Assembly: GCA_045603285.1 (NCBI GenBank)
Contig: JAZULW010000023.1
Coordinates: 1 to 8,258 of the forward strand
DNA length: 8,258 nt
From: RGIG3009 sp045603285
GTDB lineage: Bacteria > Bacillota > Clostridia > Oscillospirales > Acutalibacteraceae
Direction: 5' to 3'
A model generated the notes under the pieces. The model saw only the letters and a program-made list of their open reading frames with translations. It made no database searches and was not told where the DNA came from. A program made the translations under genes and the position numbers. Of the stretch, positions 1 through 7,361 are shown in pieces; positions within the stretch are counted from its first letter, which is position 1; the number at the start of each line of letters is the position of its first letter.

Positions 1-1115
1 TAAACATTTTTAATATTAGAAACGTGGCGAAGAAGGTTGGGAATCCCTTTTTCAAGAGCATCCAAATCTTCGTTGCCAAGTTCGGTTTTAGCAAGGCCGC
101 CATGCATTTTTAACGCGCGAACGGTAGCAACCACGACAACCGCATCCGGAGTAAGGCCGGCCATACGGCATTTAATATCGAGGAATTTTTCTGCGCCCAA
201 ATCCGCACCAAAACCAGCTTCGGTAACGGTATAATCCCCCATTTTTAATGCCAATTTGGTAGCCATTACGGAATTGCAACCGTGAGCAATGTTGGCAAAA
301 GGACCGCCGTGAACAAAAGCGGGAGTTCCCTCCAACGTTTGAACCAAGTTGGGTTTGATGGCATCTTTCAGTAACGCCGTCATGGCACCTGCCGCTTTGA
401 GCTGGCCGCACGTTACGGGTTTGTCGTCAAACGTATAGCCGACAATAATGCGCGATAGGCGTTCTTTTAAGTCTGTGATGGAAGAAGCCAAACACAGAAC
501 GGCCATAATTTCACTAGCAACCGTAATGTCAAAGCCATCCTCACGCGGAACACCGTTCGCTTTTCCTCCCATACCGTCCAACACAAAGCCAAGTTGACGG
601 TCATTCATATCCACGCAACGCTTCCACGTAATCTTACGCACGTCAATACCCAGCGCGTTGCCTTGTTGAATGTGATTATCGAGCATCGCGGCCAATAAGT
701 TATTGGCTGCCCCAATGGCGTGAAAATCACCTGTGAAATGAAGGTTGATGTCCTCCATTGGCACCACTTGTGCATATCCGCCGCCAGCGGCGCCGCCTTT
801 TACACCGAAGACAGGACCCAAAGAGGGTTCACGCAATGCAACCGTTACATCTTTGCCGATGCGTTTTAAACCATCGGCCAAACCAATGGTGGTGGTGGTT
901 TTTCCTTCACCGGCAGGTGTAGGCGTAATAGCGGTAACCAAAATCAACTTTCCGTCTTGACGGTTTGTATCGTGAAGAAGCGAGGGATCAACCTTAGCCT
1001 TGTAACGGCCGTAATGCTCTAAGTACGATTCCTCTACATGCGCGACTTTGGCAATATTGGAGATCGGTTTCATTTCGCACGCTTGTGCAATCTCAATGTC
1101 GCTTAAAAAGGCCAT
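1..1115 (-). CDS. fhs: Formate-tetrahydrofolate ligase (3' part outside window)
   Basis: Fhs makes 10-formyl-THF from formate, THF and ATP, the C1 donor for purine formylation and the entry step of the methyl branch of the Wood-Ljungdahl pathway in acetogens. I translated this frame by hand: it is open from the ATG at 1115 to the left edge, giving 371 residues of an expected 555-560, so about the last third is missing. It starts MAFLSDIEIAQACEMKPI, typical for the family. The P-loop is TPAGEGKTTTT (66-76). After it come LREPSLGPVFGVKGGAAGGG (94-113), INLHFTGDFHAIGAANNLLA (123-142), NDRQLGFVLDG (171-181), EGTPAFVHGGPFANIAHGCN (262-281) and VTEAGFGADLGAEKF (297-311). These signatures are intact and I see no frameshift. 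It is the last gene visible in the cluster, 18 bp behind glyA. In this setting a role in supplying 10-formyl-THF to AICAR formylation is likely; a full acetogenic pathway cannot be inferred. Confidence 0.97.
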   Translation of the reverse strand, partial: MAFLSDIEIAQACEMKPISNIAKVAHVEESYLEHYGRYKAKVDPSLLHDTNRQDGKLILVTAITPTPAGEGKTTTTIGLADGLKRIGKDVTVALREPSLGPVFGVKGGAAGGGYAQVVPMEDINLHFTGDFHAIGAANNLLAAMLDNHIQQGNALGIDVRKITWKRCVDMNDRQLGFVLDGMGGKANGVPREDGFDITVASEIMAVLCLASSITDLKERLSRIIVGYTFDDKPVTCGQLKAAGAMTALLKDAIKPNLVQTLEGTPAFVHGGPFANIAHGCNSVMATKLALKMGDYTVTEAGFGADLGAEKFLDIKCRMAGLTPDAVVVVATVRALKMHGGLAKTELGNEDLDALEKGIPNLLRHVSNIKNV

Positions 1116-1120
1116 TGTGT

Positions 1121-1127
1121 TCACCCC
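1121..1127 (-). promoter_or_regulatory. Ribosome binding site of fhs
   Basis: On the minus strand GGGGTGA lies 5 bases (ACACA) before the fhs ATG in the 18 bp gap after glyA. It is a partial Shine-Dalgarno (compare GGAGGTGA) and weaker than those of purD and glyA, but the position fits. Confidence 0.6.
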
Positions 1128-1133
1128 GTTTGA

Positions 1134-2369
1134 TTAGTAGATGGGAAATTGGGCACACAATTCCTGTACCTCGGCCGAAACACGTTCTTTGCAACCATCA
1201 AAGTCACGAATGATGTCGCACAACCAATCCGCAATTTTGATCATTTCAGGTTCTTTAAAACCACGTGTGGTAACGGCAGGGGTGCCTACACGTAAACCGC
1301 TGGTGACAAAAGGACTGGCAGGGTCGTTGGGGATGGTATTTTTGTTCGCGGTGATGTGTACTTCGTCCAAACGATGCTCTAATTCTTTACCCGTGACATC
1401 GCAATTCGTAAGTTTAAGCAAAATCAAATGGTTGTCCGTACCGCCGGAAACAACCTCCATACCGTTTTCGATTAAGCGGTTGCACAAAACTTTGGCATTT
1501 TTGGCAACCTGTTCTTGGTAGGCTTTAAACTCATCGGTCATCGCTTCGCCAAATGCCACCGCTTTGGCGGCAATGATGTGCATAAGCGGGCCGCCTTGCG
1601 TGCCGGGGAAAATGGCTTTATCAATTTGTTTGGCAAGAGTTTCTTTGCACAGGATCATCCCGCCCCGAGGACCGCGCAAGGTTTTATGCGTGGTGGTGGT
1701 AACCACGTCTGCATACGGAACAGGAGACGGATGCACACCTGCCGCAACCAGGCCGGCGATGTGTGCCATATCCACCATCAGGTAAGCGCCCACTTCATCG
1801 GCAATTTCACGGCAACGCTTAAAGTCGATGATGCGCGAATAGGCACTGGCTCCCACCACGATGAGCTTTGGTTTGCATTCCAAAGCCAAACGGCGCATTT
1901 CATCGTAATCGATCATTTCGGTTTCATCATTCACACCGTACGGAACGATGTTGAAATATTTACCAGAAATGTTAACAGGAGAACCGTGAGAAAGATGACC
2001 GCCCTGTTGCAGATTCATACCCATCACGGTATCACCGGGGTTCAGAAGGGCGAAGAAGACTGCCAAGTTCGCGTTGGCACCGCTGTGTGGCTGAACGTTG
2101 GCATGTTCTGCTCCAAAGAGTTTTTTAGCGCGTTCACGGGCAATCTCTTCCACCACGTCAACGCATTGGCAACCACCGTAATAACGCTTTCCGGGATAGC
2201 CTTCGGCGTATTTATTGGTGAGAACACCGCCTGCTGCCAACAATACCGCCTTGGAAACAATATTTTCAGACGCAATCAATTCAATATTGTGTTGTTGACG
2301 CTCCAACTCTTTGGCACAAGCGCCCGCAACTTCAGAGTCAAAATTTTGGAGTTCTTCAAAAAAATTCAT
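1134..2369 (-). CDS. glyA: Serine hydroxymethyltransferase
   Basis: GlyA is a PLP enzyme that converts serine and THF to glycine and 5,10-methylene-THF in the cytoplasm. The 411-residue protein is full length (family about 410-420). Its N-terminal part has IELIASEN (29-36), LTNKYAEGYPGKRYYGG (50-66) with the active-site Tyr55, Glu57 and Tyr65 at the same numbers as in the E. coli enzyme, and NVQPHSGANAN (91-101). HGGHLSHGSPVN appears as QGGHLSHGSPVN (122-133). Asp200 and His203 lie in VDMAHIAGLVAAG, and Lys229 in TTTTHKTLRGPRGG is the Schiff-base lysine. The C-terminal part has SGGTDNHL (308-315), FVTSGLRVGTPAVTTRGF with the carboxylate-binding Arg360, and ends FPIY. A small oddity is AGGVLTNK where AGSVLTNK or QGSVLTNK is usual. 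Its place between purL and fhs suggests it supplies glycine to PurD and C1 units to the pathway. Confidence 0.98.
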   Translation of the reverse strand: MNFFEELQNFDSEVAGACAKELERQQHNIELIASENIVSKAVLLAAGGVLTNKYAEGYPGKRYYGGCQCVDVVEEIARERAKKLFGAEHANVQPHSGANANLAVFFALLNPGDTVMGMNLQQGGHLSHGSPVNISGKYFNIVPYGVNDETEMIDYDEMRRLALECKPKLIVVGASAYSRIIDFKRCREIADEVGAYLMVDMAHIAGLVAAGVHPSPVPYADVVTTTTHKTLRGPRGGMILCKETLAKQIDKAIFPGTQGGPLMHIIAAKAVAFGEAMTDEFKAYQEQVAKNAKVLCNRLIENGMEVVSGGTDNHLILLKLTNCDVTGKELEHRLDEVHITANKNTIPNDPASPFVTSGLRVGTPAVTTRGFKEPEMIKIADWLCDIIRDFDGCKERVSAEVQELCAQFPIY

Positions 2370-2379
2370 AGGATTCTGT

Positions 2380-2385
2380 CTCCTT
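2380..2385 (-). promoter_or_regulatory. Ribosome binding site of glyA
   Basis: On the minus strand AAGGAG follows immediately after the purL TAA and lies 10 bases before the glyA ATG. It is a good Shine-Dalgarno match at slightly long spacing and supports the chosen glyA start. Confidence 0.8.
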
Positions 2386-5300
2386 TTATTTAAAGTATTT
2401 TACCGCAGCTTTAAACATTTGGATATCGTATTCACCCATCACGTTTTTGTACAAGCCGTTACCGATCCGTTCACTGTGCCCCATTTTACCGAACACGCGA
2501 CCGTCCGGAGAAGTGATACCTTCAATGGCGAACATCGAATCGTTAGGATTAAAATGCACATCCGCAGTCGCATTGCCTTCCAAATCCACGTATTGGGTCG
2601 CCACTTGTCCGTTTTTCACCAAATCGGCAATCAGTTGGTCGCTTGCCAAGAAACGGCCTTCGCCGTGCGAAATCGGGACATTATAAACATCGCCAACCTG
2701 CGTAAGAGCAAGCCATGGAGATTTGTTGGAAGCAATGCGCGTGCGAACAATGCGCGACTGGTGGCGGGCGATGGTGTTAAACGTCAATGTCGGGCAGGTT
2801 TCATCGGTATCGATGATCTTACCGTACGGAACAAGGCCCAATTTGATGAGGGCTTGGAAACCGTTACAAATACCGCACATCAAACCGTCACGATTGTCCA
2901 GAAGATCGCTAACGCCTTCTTTGATGGCCGCGTTGCGGAAGAAAGCCGTAATGAATTTACCGCTTCCGTCAGGTTCGTCACCACCCGAGAAACCGCCGGG
3001 AATAAAGACGATTTGTGCAGCCTTGAGCTTCTCGGCAAATTGTTCCACACTGCGTTGGATACCCGTCGCCGAAAGGTTGTTGATGACCATAATCTCCGGT
3101 TCGGCACCTGCATCACGCACGGCTTTGGCGGAATCGTATTCGCAGTTGGTGCCGGGGAACGCGGGAATCAACACTTTGGGTTTAGCTGTTTTGATGGCAG
3201 GGGCTACGCGCTTATCCCCGCAATCAAACGAGAATGTTTCCATTGGTTGTTCACGCTCGGGAATGTTGCAGCTGTATACGCTTTCAAGTTTATCTTCGTA
3301 AATTTTAAGGATCTCGTCGGCACACACGGTTTCTTCGCCCAAGGTAAAACGTCCATCGTCGGTAACAGTACCGATCGGTGTGCCACATTGCACATCTTCC
3401 GTCACTTCAAGCAAGAAAGAGCCATAAGCGTAGCTAAAGATACAGTGAGGGCATAACGTATCGGCAAAACGGAATCCAAATCCGTTACCAAACGCCATTT
3501 TCATCACCGCTTCACCGACACCGCCCTGACCGGGAGTGTAGCAAGAAACAGCCTTGCCGCTACGCAACAATTCCGTAACGGTGTTGAAAGTAGCAAGAAG
3601 TGATGCCGTATCGGGGAGTCCGTCTTGGTTGTAATCGGGGGTAAGACGAATCACCTTGTTGCCGGATTGTTTGAATTCCGGAGAAACAACCTCCTCTACT
3701 TTTCCGGTGGTAACCGCAAAAGATACCAGTGTGGGTGGTACGTCCAAATCTTCGAAACTGCCACTCATCGAGTCTTTACCGCCGATAGAACCGATTTGCA
3801 ATTCTTTTTGAGCCATAAAGGCGCCAAGCAAAGCGGCCAACGGTTTACCCCAACGTTTACCGTCTTTTCCGGGGCGTTCGAAATACTCTTGGAATGTCAA
3901 ATAAACGTCTTCAAACGAAGCGCCGGTTGCAATAAGTTTACAAACCGATTCCACCACCGCTAAATACGCGCCGTGGTAGGGGCTCTTTTCGGTAATGAAC
4001 GGGTTGTAACCCCACGACATATACGAACAATCGTCCGTATGTTGTTTTTCCACCGAAATCTTTTGTACCATGGCTTGAATGGGAGTCAACTGATATTTAC
4101 CGCCAAACGGCATCAAGACGGTACCTGCGCCAATGGTAGAGTCAAAACGTTCCGACAAACCGCGTTTGGAGCAGATGTTCAAGTCGGCAGCGGTAGATTT
4201 CAAATTCTCCGCAAAGGTGCCGGAAATTTGTTTTTGATACGCCATCGGTTTGACAGGAGTAATATCAATGTGTTTTTCCGCACCGTTAGAATTCAAGAAT
4301 TCGCGGCTGATGTTCACGATGGTCTTGCCGTTCCAATTCATCACCAAACGAGGTTCTGCCTGCACAACGGCTACGGGAACGGCTTGCAAGTTTTCGGTAG
4401 CGGCTAATTCGAGGAAACGGGAAACATCCTTTTCTTCCACCACAACAGCCATACGTTCTTGCGATTCGCTGATAGCAATTTCCGTACCATCAAGGCCCTC
4501 GTACTTTTTGGGGACAGCGTTCAAATCAATCTTCAAACCGTCGGCCAATTCACCAATGGCAACCGAAACACCGCCCGCCCCAAAGTCGTTGCAGCGTTTG
4601 ATCATACGGCAGGCTTCACCGTTGCGGAACAAGCGTTGCAGTTTGCGTTCTTCGGGTGCATTGCCCTTTTGCACTTCGGCACCGCACGTTTCAAGAGATT
4701 CCACGGTGTGAGATTTGGAAGAACCCGTAGCACCGCCGCAACCATCACGGCCCGTGCTACCGCCCAGAAGAATAACAATGTCACCGGGATCAGGGCGCTC
4801 ACGGCGAACATTTTCGGCAGGAGCCGCGGCAATAACCGCGCCAATTTCCATACGTTTGGCGGCATAACCGGGATGATACAGTTCGTCCACAATACCCGTT
4901 GCCAAACCGATTTGGTTGCCGTAAGAAGAATAGCCGGCAGCCGCGGTAGTAACGATCTTGCGTTGAGGCAGTTTACCTTTAATGGTTTCTGCAACCGGTT
5001 TTAGCGGGTCGGCCGCACCGGTAACACGCATCGCACCATACACATACGAACGGCCGGACAACGGGTCGCGAATGGCACCGCCGATACAAGTGGCTGCACC
5101 GCCAAAGGGTTCAATTTCAGTGGGGTGGTTGTGCGTTTCATTTTTGAAAAGCAACAACCACGGTTCATCTTTTCCGTCTACATTGACAGTGATTTTAACC
5201 GTGCAAGCATTAATCTCTTCGGATTCGTCTAACTTATCGAGTTTGCCGTGTTTTTTAAGATATTTTACGGCTACGGTAGCAAGATCCATCAAACAGATCG

Positions 5301-6078
5301 GCTTCGTACGACCAAGTTCAGCACGGACAGATAAGTATTCATTGTAAGCCTTTTGTAACAATTGGTCTTCAAAAGTAACCGTATCAATTTGCGTAAGGAA
5401 GGTGGTGTGGCGGCAATGATCCGACCAGTACGAATCAATCATACGAATTTCGGTGATGGTTGGGTCACGTTTTTCACTTTGGAAGTATGCTTGGCAGAAG
5501 GCAATATCGTCAGTATCCATTGCCAAACCATATTGTTTCACAAAGGCTTCCAGCCCCGCGCGATCCAACGCAATAAACCCCTCCAAAGTTTGCACCTCGG
5601 TGGGAATATCGTATTTCATCCGTAAGGTATCGGGTTTTTCTAGGGTTGCCTCACGCGCTTCCACGGGGTTAATAACGTATTTTTTGATCTCGGCAATTTG
5701 CGCATCCGTTAAGGCGCCGTACAACACATATACTTTGGCGGTACGAACCGTAGGACGGTCACCTTGCGAAATAATTTGAATGCACTGTGCCGCCGAATCG
5801 GCGCGTTGATCAAATTGACCGGGCAAAAATTCCACCGCAAATACCATACCGTTCTCTGCTTCCAACACATCGGAAACCATATCCAACTGCGGTTCGGAAA
5901 ACACGGTGCCTTTGGCATAGTCAAACAGTTCTTCCGTGATATTTTCTGCATCATACCGGTTTATGATACGCACGTTTTCCAGTTGGGCTATCCCCAACAA
6001 AGAACGCGCATCGTTCAACAACGCTTTTGCTTCATAAGCAAGTTCTGGTTTTTTTTCAACAAATACACGATATACCAT
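2386..6078 (-). CDS. purL: Phosphoribosylformylglycinamidine synthase, single-chain
   Basis: PurL converts FGAR, ATP and glutamine to FGAM, the fourth step of purine synthesis, and releases ammonia inside the enzyme. The 1230 residues include all parts on one chain: an N-terminal PurS-like region (about 1-150), a linker with YWSDHCRHTTF (217-227), a first synthetase half with FKNETHNHP (311-319), GGSTGRDGCGGATGSSKSH (439-457) and NDFGAGGVSVAIGELADG (497-514), a second half with GGKDSMSG (766-773) and TPGQGGVGEAV (848-858), and a C-terminal class I glutaminase from about 967. That domain has IPAFPGTNCEYD, IPGGFSGGDEPDG, the nucleophile Cys1071 in MCGICNGFQ, and His1138/Glu1140 in ISHGEGRF, so it looks fully active. 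The length and sequence style match the shorter, clostridial-type single-chain form rather than the roughly 1,295-residue enterobacterial form. Bacilli use separate PurS, PurQ and PurL proteins instead. I see no frameshift. purD overlaps its start by one base, and glyA follows after 16 bp. Confidence 0.97.
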   Translation of the reverse strand: MVYRVFVEKKPELAYEAKALLNDARSLLGIAQLENVRIINRYDAENITEELFDYAKGTVFSEPQLDMVSDVLEAENGMVFAVEFLPGQFDQRADSAAQCIQIISQGDRPTVRTAKVYVLYGALTDAQIAEIKKYVINPVEAREATLEKPDTLRMKYDIPTEVQTLEGFIALDRAGLEAFVKQYGLAMDTDDIAFCQAYFQSEKRDPTITEIRMIDSYWSDHCRHTTFLTQIDTVTFEDQLLQKAYNEYLSVRAELGRTKPICLMDLATVAVKYLKKHGKLDKLDESEEINACTVKITVNVDGKDEPWLLLFKNETHNHPTEIEPFGGAATCIGGAIRDPLSGRSYVYGAMRVTGAADPLKPVAETIKGKLPQRKIVTTAAAGYSSYGNQIGLATGIVDELYHPGYAAKRMEIGAVIAAAPAENVRRERPDPGDIVILLGGSTGRDGCGGATGSSKSHTVESLETCGAEVQKGNAPEERKLQRLFRNGEACRMIKRCNDFGAGGVSVAIGELADGLKIDLNAVPKKYEGLDGTEIAISESQERMAVVVEEKDVSRFLELAATENLQAVPVAVVQAEPRLVMNWNGKTIVNISREFLNSNGAEKHIDITPVKPMAYQKQISGTFAENLKSTAADLNICSKRGLSERFDSTIGAGTVLMPFGGKYQLTPIQAMVQKISVEKQHTDDCSYMSWGYNPFITEKSPYHGAYLAVVESVCKLIATGASFEDVYLTFQEYFERPGKDGKRWGKPLAALLGAFMAQKELQIGSIGGKDSMSGSFEDLDVPPTLVSFAVTTGKVEEVVSPEFKQSGNKVIRLTPDYNQDGLPDTASLLATFNTVTELLRSGKAVSCYTPGQGGVGEAVMKMAFGNGFGFRFADTLCPHCIFSYAYGSFLLEVTEDVQCGTPIGTVTDDGRFTLGEETVCADEILKIYEDKLESVYSCNIPEREQPMETFSFDCGDKRVAPAIKTAKPKVLIPAFPGTNCEYDSAKAVRDAGAEPEIMVINNLSATGIQRSVEQFAEKLKAAQIVFIPGGFSGGDEPDGSGKFITAFFRNAAIKEGVSDLLDNRDGLMCGICNGFQALIKLGLVPYGKIIDTDETCPTLTFNTIARHQSRIVRTRIASNKSPWLALTQVGDVYNVPISHGEGRFLASDQLIADLVKNGQVATQYVDLEGNATADVHFNPNDSMFAIEGITSPDGRVFGKMGHSERIGNGLYKNVMGEYDIQMFKAAVKYFK

Positions 6079-7349
6079 CAGCGATTCCCCCCTGCTTTCA
6101 GTGCTCGCGCACCAATGTCATTGCGATAATACGCATTTTCAAACGAAACCGTCTTTACGCGGGCATACGCGGCATCAATTGCAGCTGTAAGCGTATCGGC
6201 AACCGCCGTTACACCCAATACACGGCCACCGTTTGTCAACAATTTGCCATCTTTAAATGTAGCACCCGCAATGTAGACCGTATCGGCCACTTGTTCGGGA
6301 ATCGTCATCTCGAAACCCTTTTCATAGGAGGCGGGATATCCTTTGGAAGCCATAATGACACAGCACGCGTGTGCATCGGCAAATTCCACTGTAGTTTGAG
6401 CAAGCGTGCCGTTGGTTACCGCCTGCATCACCGTAAGCAGATCGCTTTTTAAAAGCGGTAATACGACCTGTGTTTCGGGATCGCCAAAACGGCAGTTATA
6501 CTCAATTACTTTGGGACCGTTCGGGGTGAGCATCAAACCGAAATACAAACATCCTTTAAACGTTCTGCCCTCGGCGTTCATCGCTTTAATAGTGGGTAAA
6601 AAGATGGTGTTCATACATTCTTCGGCAATATCCGCGGTATAATACGGGTTAGGCGCCACCGTGCCCATACCGCCGGTATTAAGGCCCGTATCGTTATCAC
6701 CGGCACGTTTGTGATCCATCGAAGAAATCATCGGTACCACCACGTTTCCGTCTGTAAAGGACAAAACCGATACCTCAGGTCCGGTAAGAAATTCCTCAAT
6801 AACGATACGACTTCCGCTTTCGCCGAACACCTTGTCTGCCATCATGGAACAAACGGCTTGTTCCGCCTCTTCACGCGTGGTGGCAATGATAACCCCTTTA
6901 CCGAGAGCTAAACCATCGGCTTTGATAACCGTAGGGATGGGTGCCGTTTTTAAGTAGGCAAGTGCCTCATTCATATCGGTAAACACTTCGTACGCAGCGG
7001 TAGGAATACCGTATTTTTTCATCAGATCTTTGGAAAACACTTTGCTGCCTTCAATAATAGCGGCATTGGCACGAGGGCCAAAGCAAGGAATTCCCTTTTC
7101 TTCCAAAGCATCCACGGCACCGAGAACCAACGGATCATCGGGAGCAACCACAGCATAGTCAATGGCGTTTTCCACCGCAAACGTTACAATGCCGTCAATA
7201 TCTTTGGCACCGATATCCACGCAAGTAGCATCTGCGGCAATTCCACCGTTACCGGGCAGAGCATAAATATGTTCCACAGAGGAATTTTCTTTTAATTTTT
7301 TGATAATGGCGTGTTCACGTCCACCGCCACCCACAACCAGCAGTTTCAT
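6078..7349 (-). CDS. purD: Phosphoribosylamine-glycine ligase (GAR synthetase)
   Basis: PurD catalyses ATP-dependent ligation of glycine to 5-phosphoribosylamine, giving GAR, the second step of de novo purine synthesis. The 423-residue protein is full length for the family (about 420-430). It starts with the glycine-rich VVGGGGREHA (5-14), then PGNGG (32-36). The ATP-grasp part carries KADGLALGKGV (143-153), the DHKRAGDNDTGLNTGGMG loop (212-229) and RFGDPETQ (287-294), which supplies metal and ATP ligands. The C-terminal domain ends with YYRNDIGARAL. At 69-74 it has APDDPL where many homologues have GPEAPL; I recall this variant from clostridial-type PurD and do not read it as a defect. The start is set by a strong Shine-Dalgarno 12 bp after purH. 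The TGA shares its A with the purL ATG, so translation of the two is probably coupled. Its substrate glycine is a product of GlyA, encoded two genes downstream. Confidence 0.97.
   Translation of the reverse strand: MKLLVVGGGGREHAIIKKLKENSSVEHIYALPGNGGIAADATCVDIGAKDIDGIVTFAVENAIDYAVVAPDDPLVLGAVDALEEKGIPCFGPRANAAIIEGSKVFSKDLMKKYGIPTAAYEVFTDMNEALAYLKTAPIPTVIKADGLALGKGVIIATTREEAEQAVCSMMADKVFGESGSRIVIEEFLTGPEVSVLSFTDGNVVVPMISSMDHKRAGDNDTGLNTGGMGTVAPNPYYTADIAEECMNTIFLPTIKAMNAEGRTFKGCLYFGLMLTPNGPKVIEYNCRFGDPETQVVLPLLKSDLLTVMQAVTNGTLAQTTVEFADAHACCVIMASKGYPASYEKGFEMTIPEQVADTVYIAGATFKDGKLLTNGGRVLGVTAVADTLTAAIDAAYARVKTVSFENAYYRNDIGARALKAGGNR
6087..6093 (-). promoter_or_regulatory. Ribosome binding site of purL inside the purD end
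   Basis: On the minus strand AGGGGGG lies 8 bases (AATCGCTG) before the purL ATG, within the last codons of purD. The run of six G is an imperfect Shine-Dalgarno, and it also encodes purD residues near the C-terminus (AGGNR). Combined with the TGATG stop-start overlap it supports re-initiation or coupled translation. Confidence 0.7.
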
Positions 7350-7355
7350 CGACTT

Positions 7356-7360
7356 CCTCC
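7356..7360 (-). promoter_or_regulatory. Ribosome binding site of purD
   Basis: On the minus strand GGAGG sits 6 bases (AAGTCG) before the purD ATG, directly after the purH TGA. It is a near-perfect Shine-Dalgarno match and fixes the purD start. An ATG overlapping the purH stop (7362-7360) is out of frame with purD and is not used as its start. Confidence 0.85.
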
Positions 7361-7361
7361 A

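Noticed and set aside
889..900. GTG/GGT triplet run resembling a short tandem repeat
   Set aside because: On the minus strand it is a run of ACC codons for the conserved Thr stretch after the Fhs P-loop lysine, so it is coding constraint, not a repeat element. The similar run near 1687-1700 encodes the TTTTHK motif of GlyA.
1116..1133. Possible promoter or terminator between glyA and fhs
   Set aside because: The gap is only 18 bases with no hairpin or T-run; it holds just a partial ribosome binding site. The purL-glyA and purH-purD gaps are equally short and also lack such signals.
1515..2393. A plus-strand open frame of 292 codons opposite glyA
   Set aside because: It is codon-aligned with glyA, whose conserved PLP-enzyme motifs cover the same bases. 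The predicted product is rich in His, Phe and Arg in the way typical of antisense shadows.
2311..3456. A plus-strand open frame of 381 codons opposite purL and the glyA start
   Set aside because: It lies in exact codon register with purL on the other strand, so it stays open simply because purL rarely uses TTA, CTA or TCA there. The translation shows no recognisable domain, while purL opposite it is fully conserved.
3973..4407. Further codon-aligned plus-strand frames across purL (also near 3625-3963 and 5362-5625)
   Set aside because: Same mirror-codon explanation; I see no convincing ribosome binding site or family motif.
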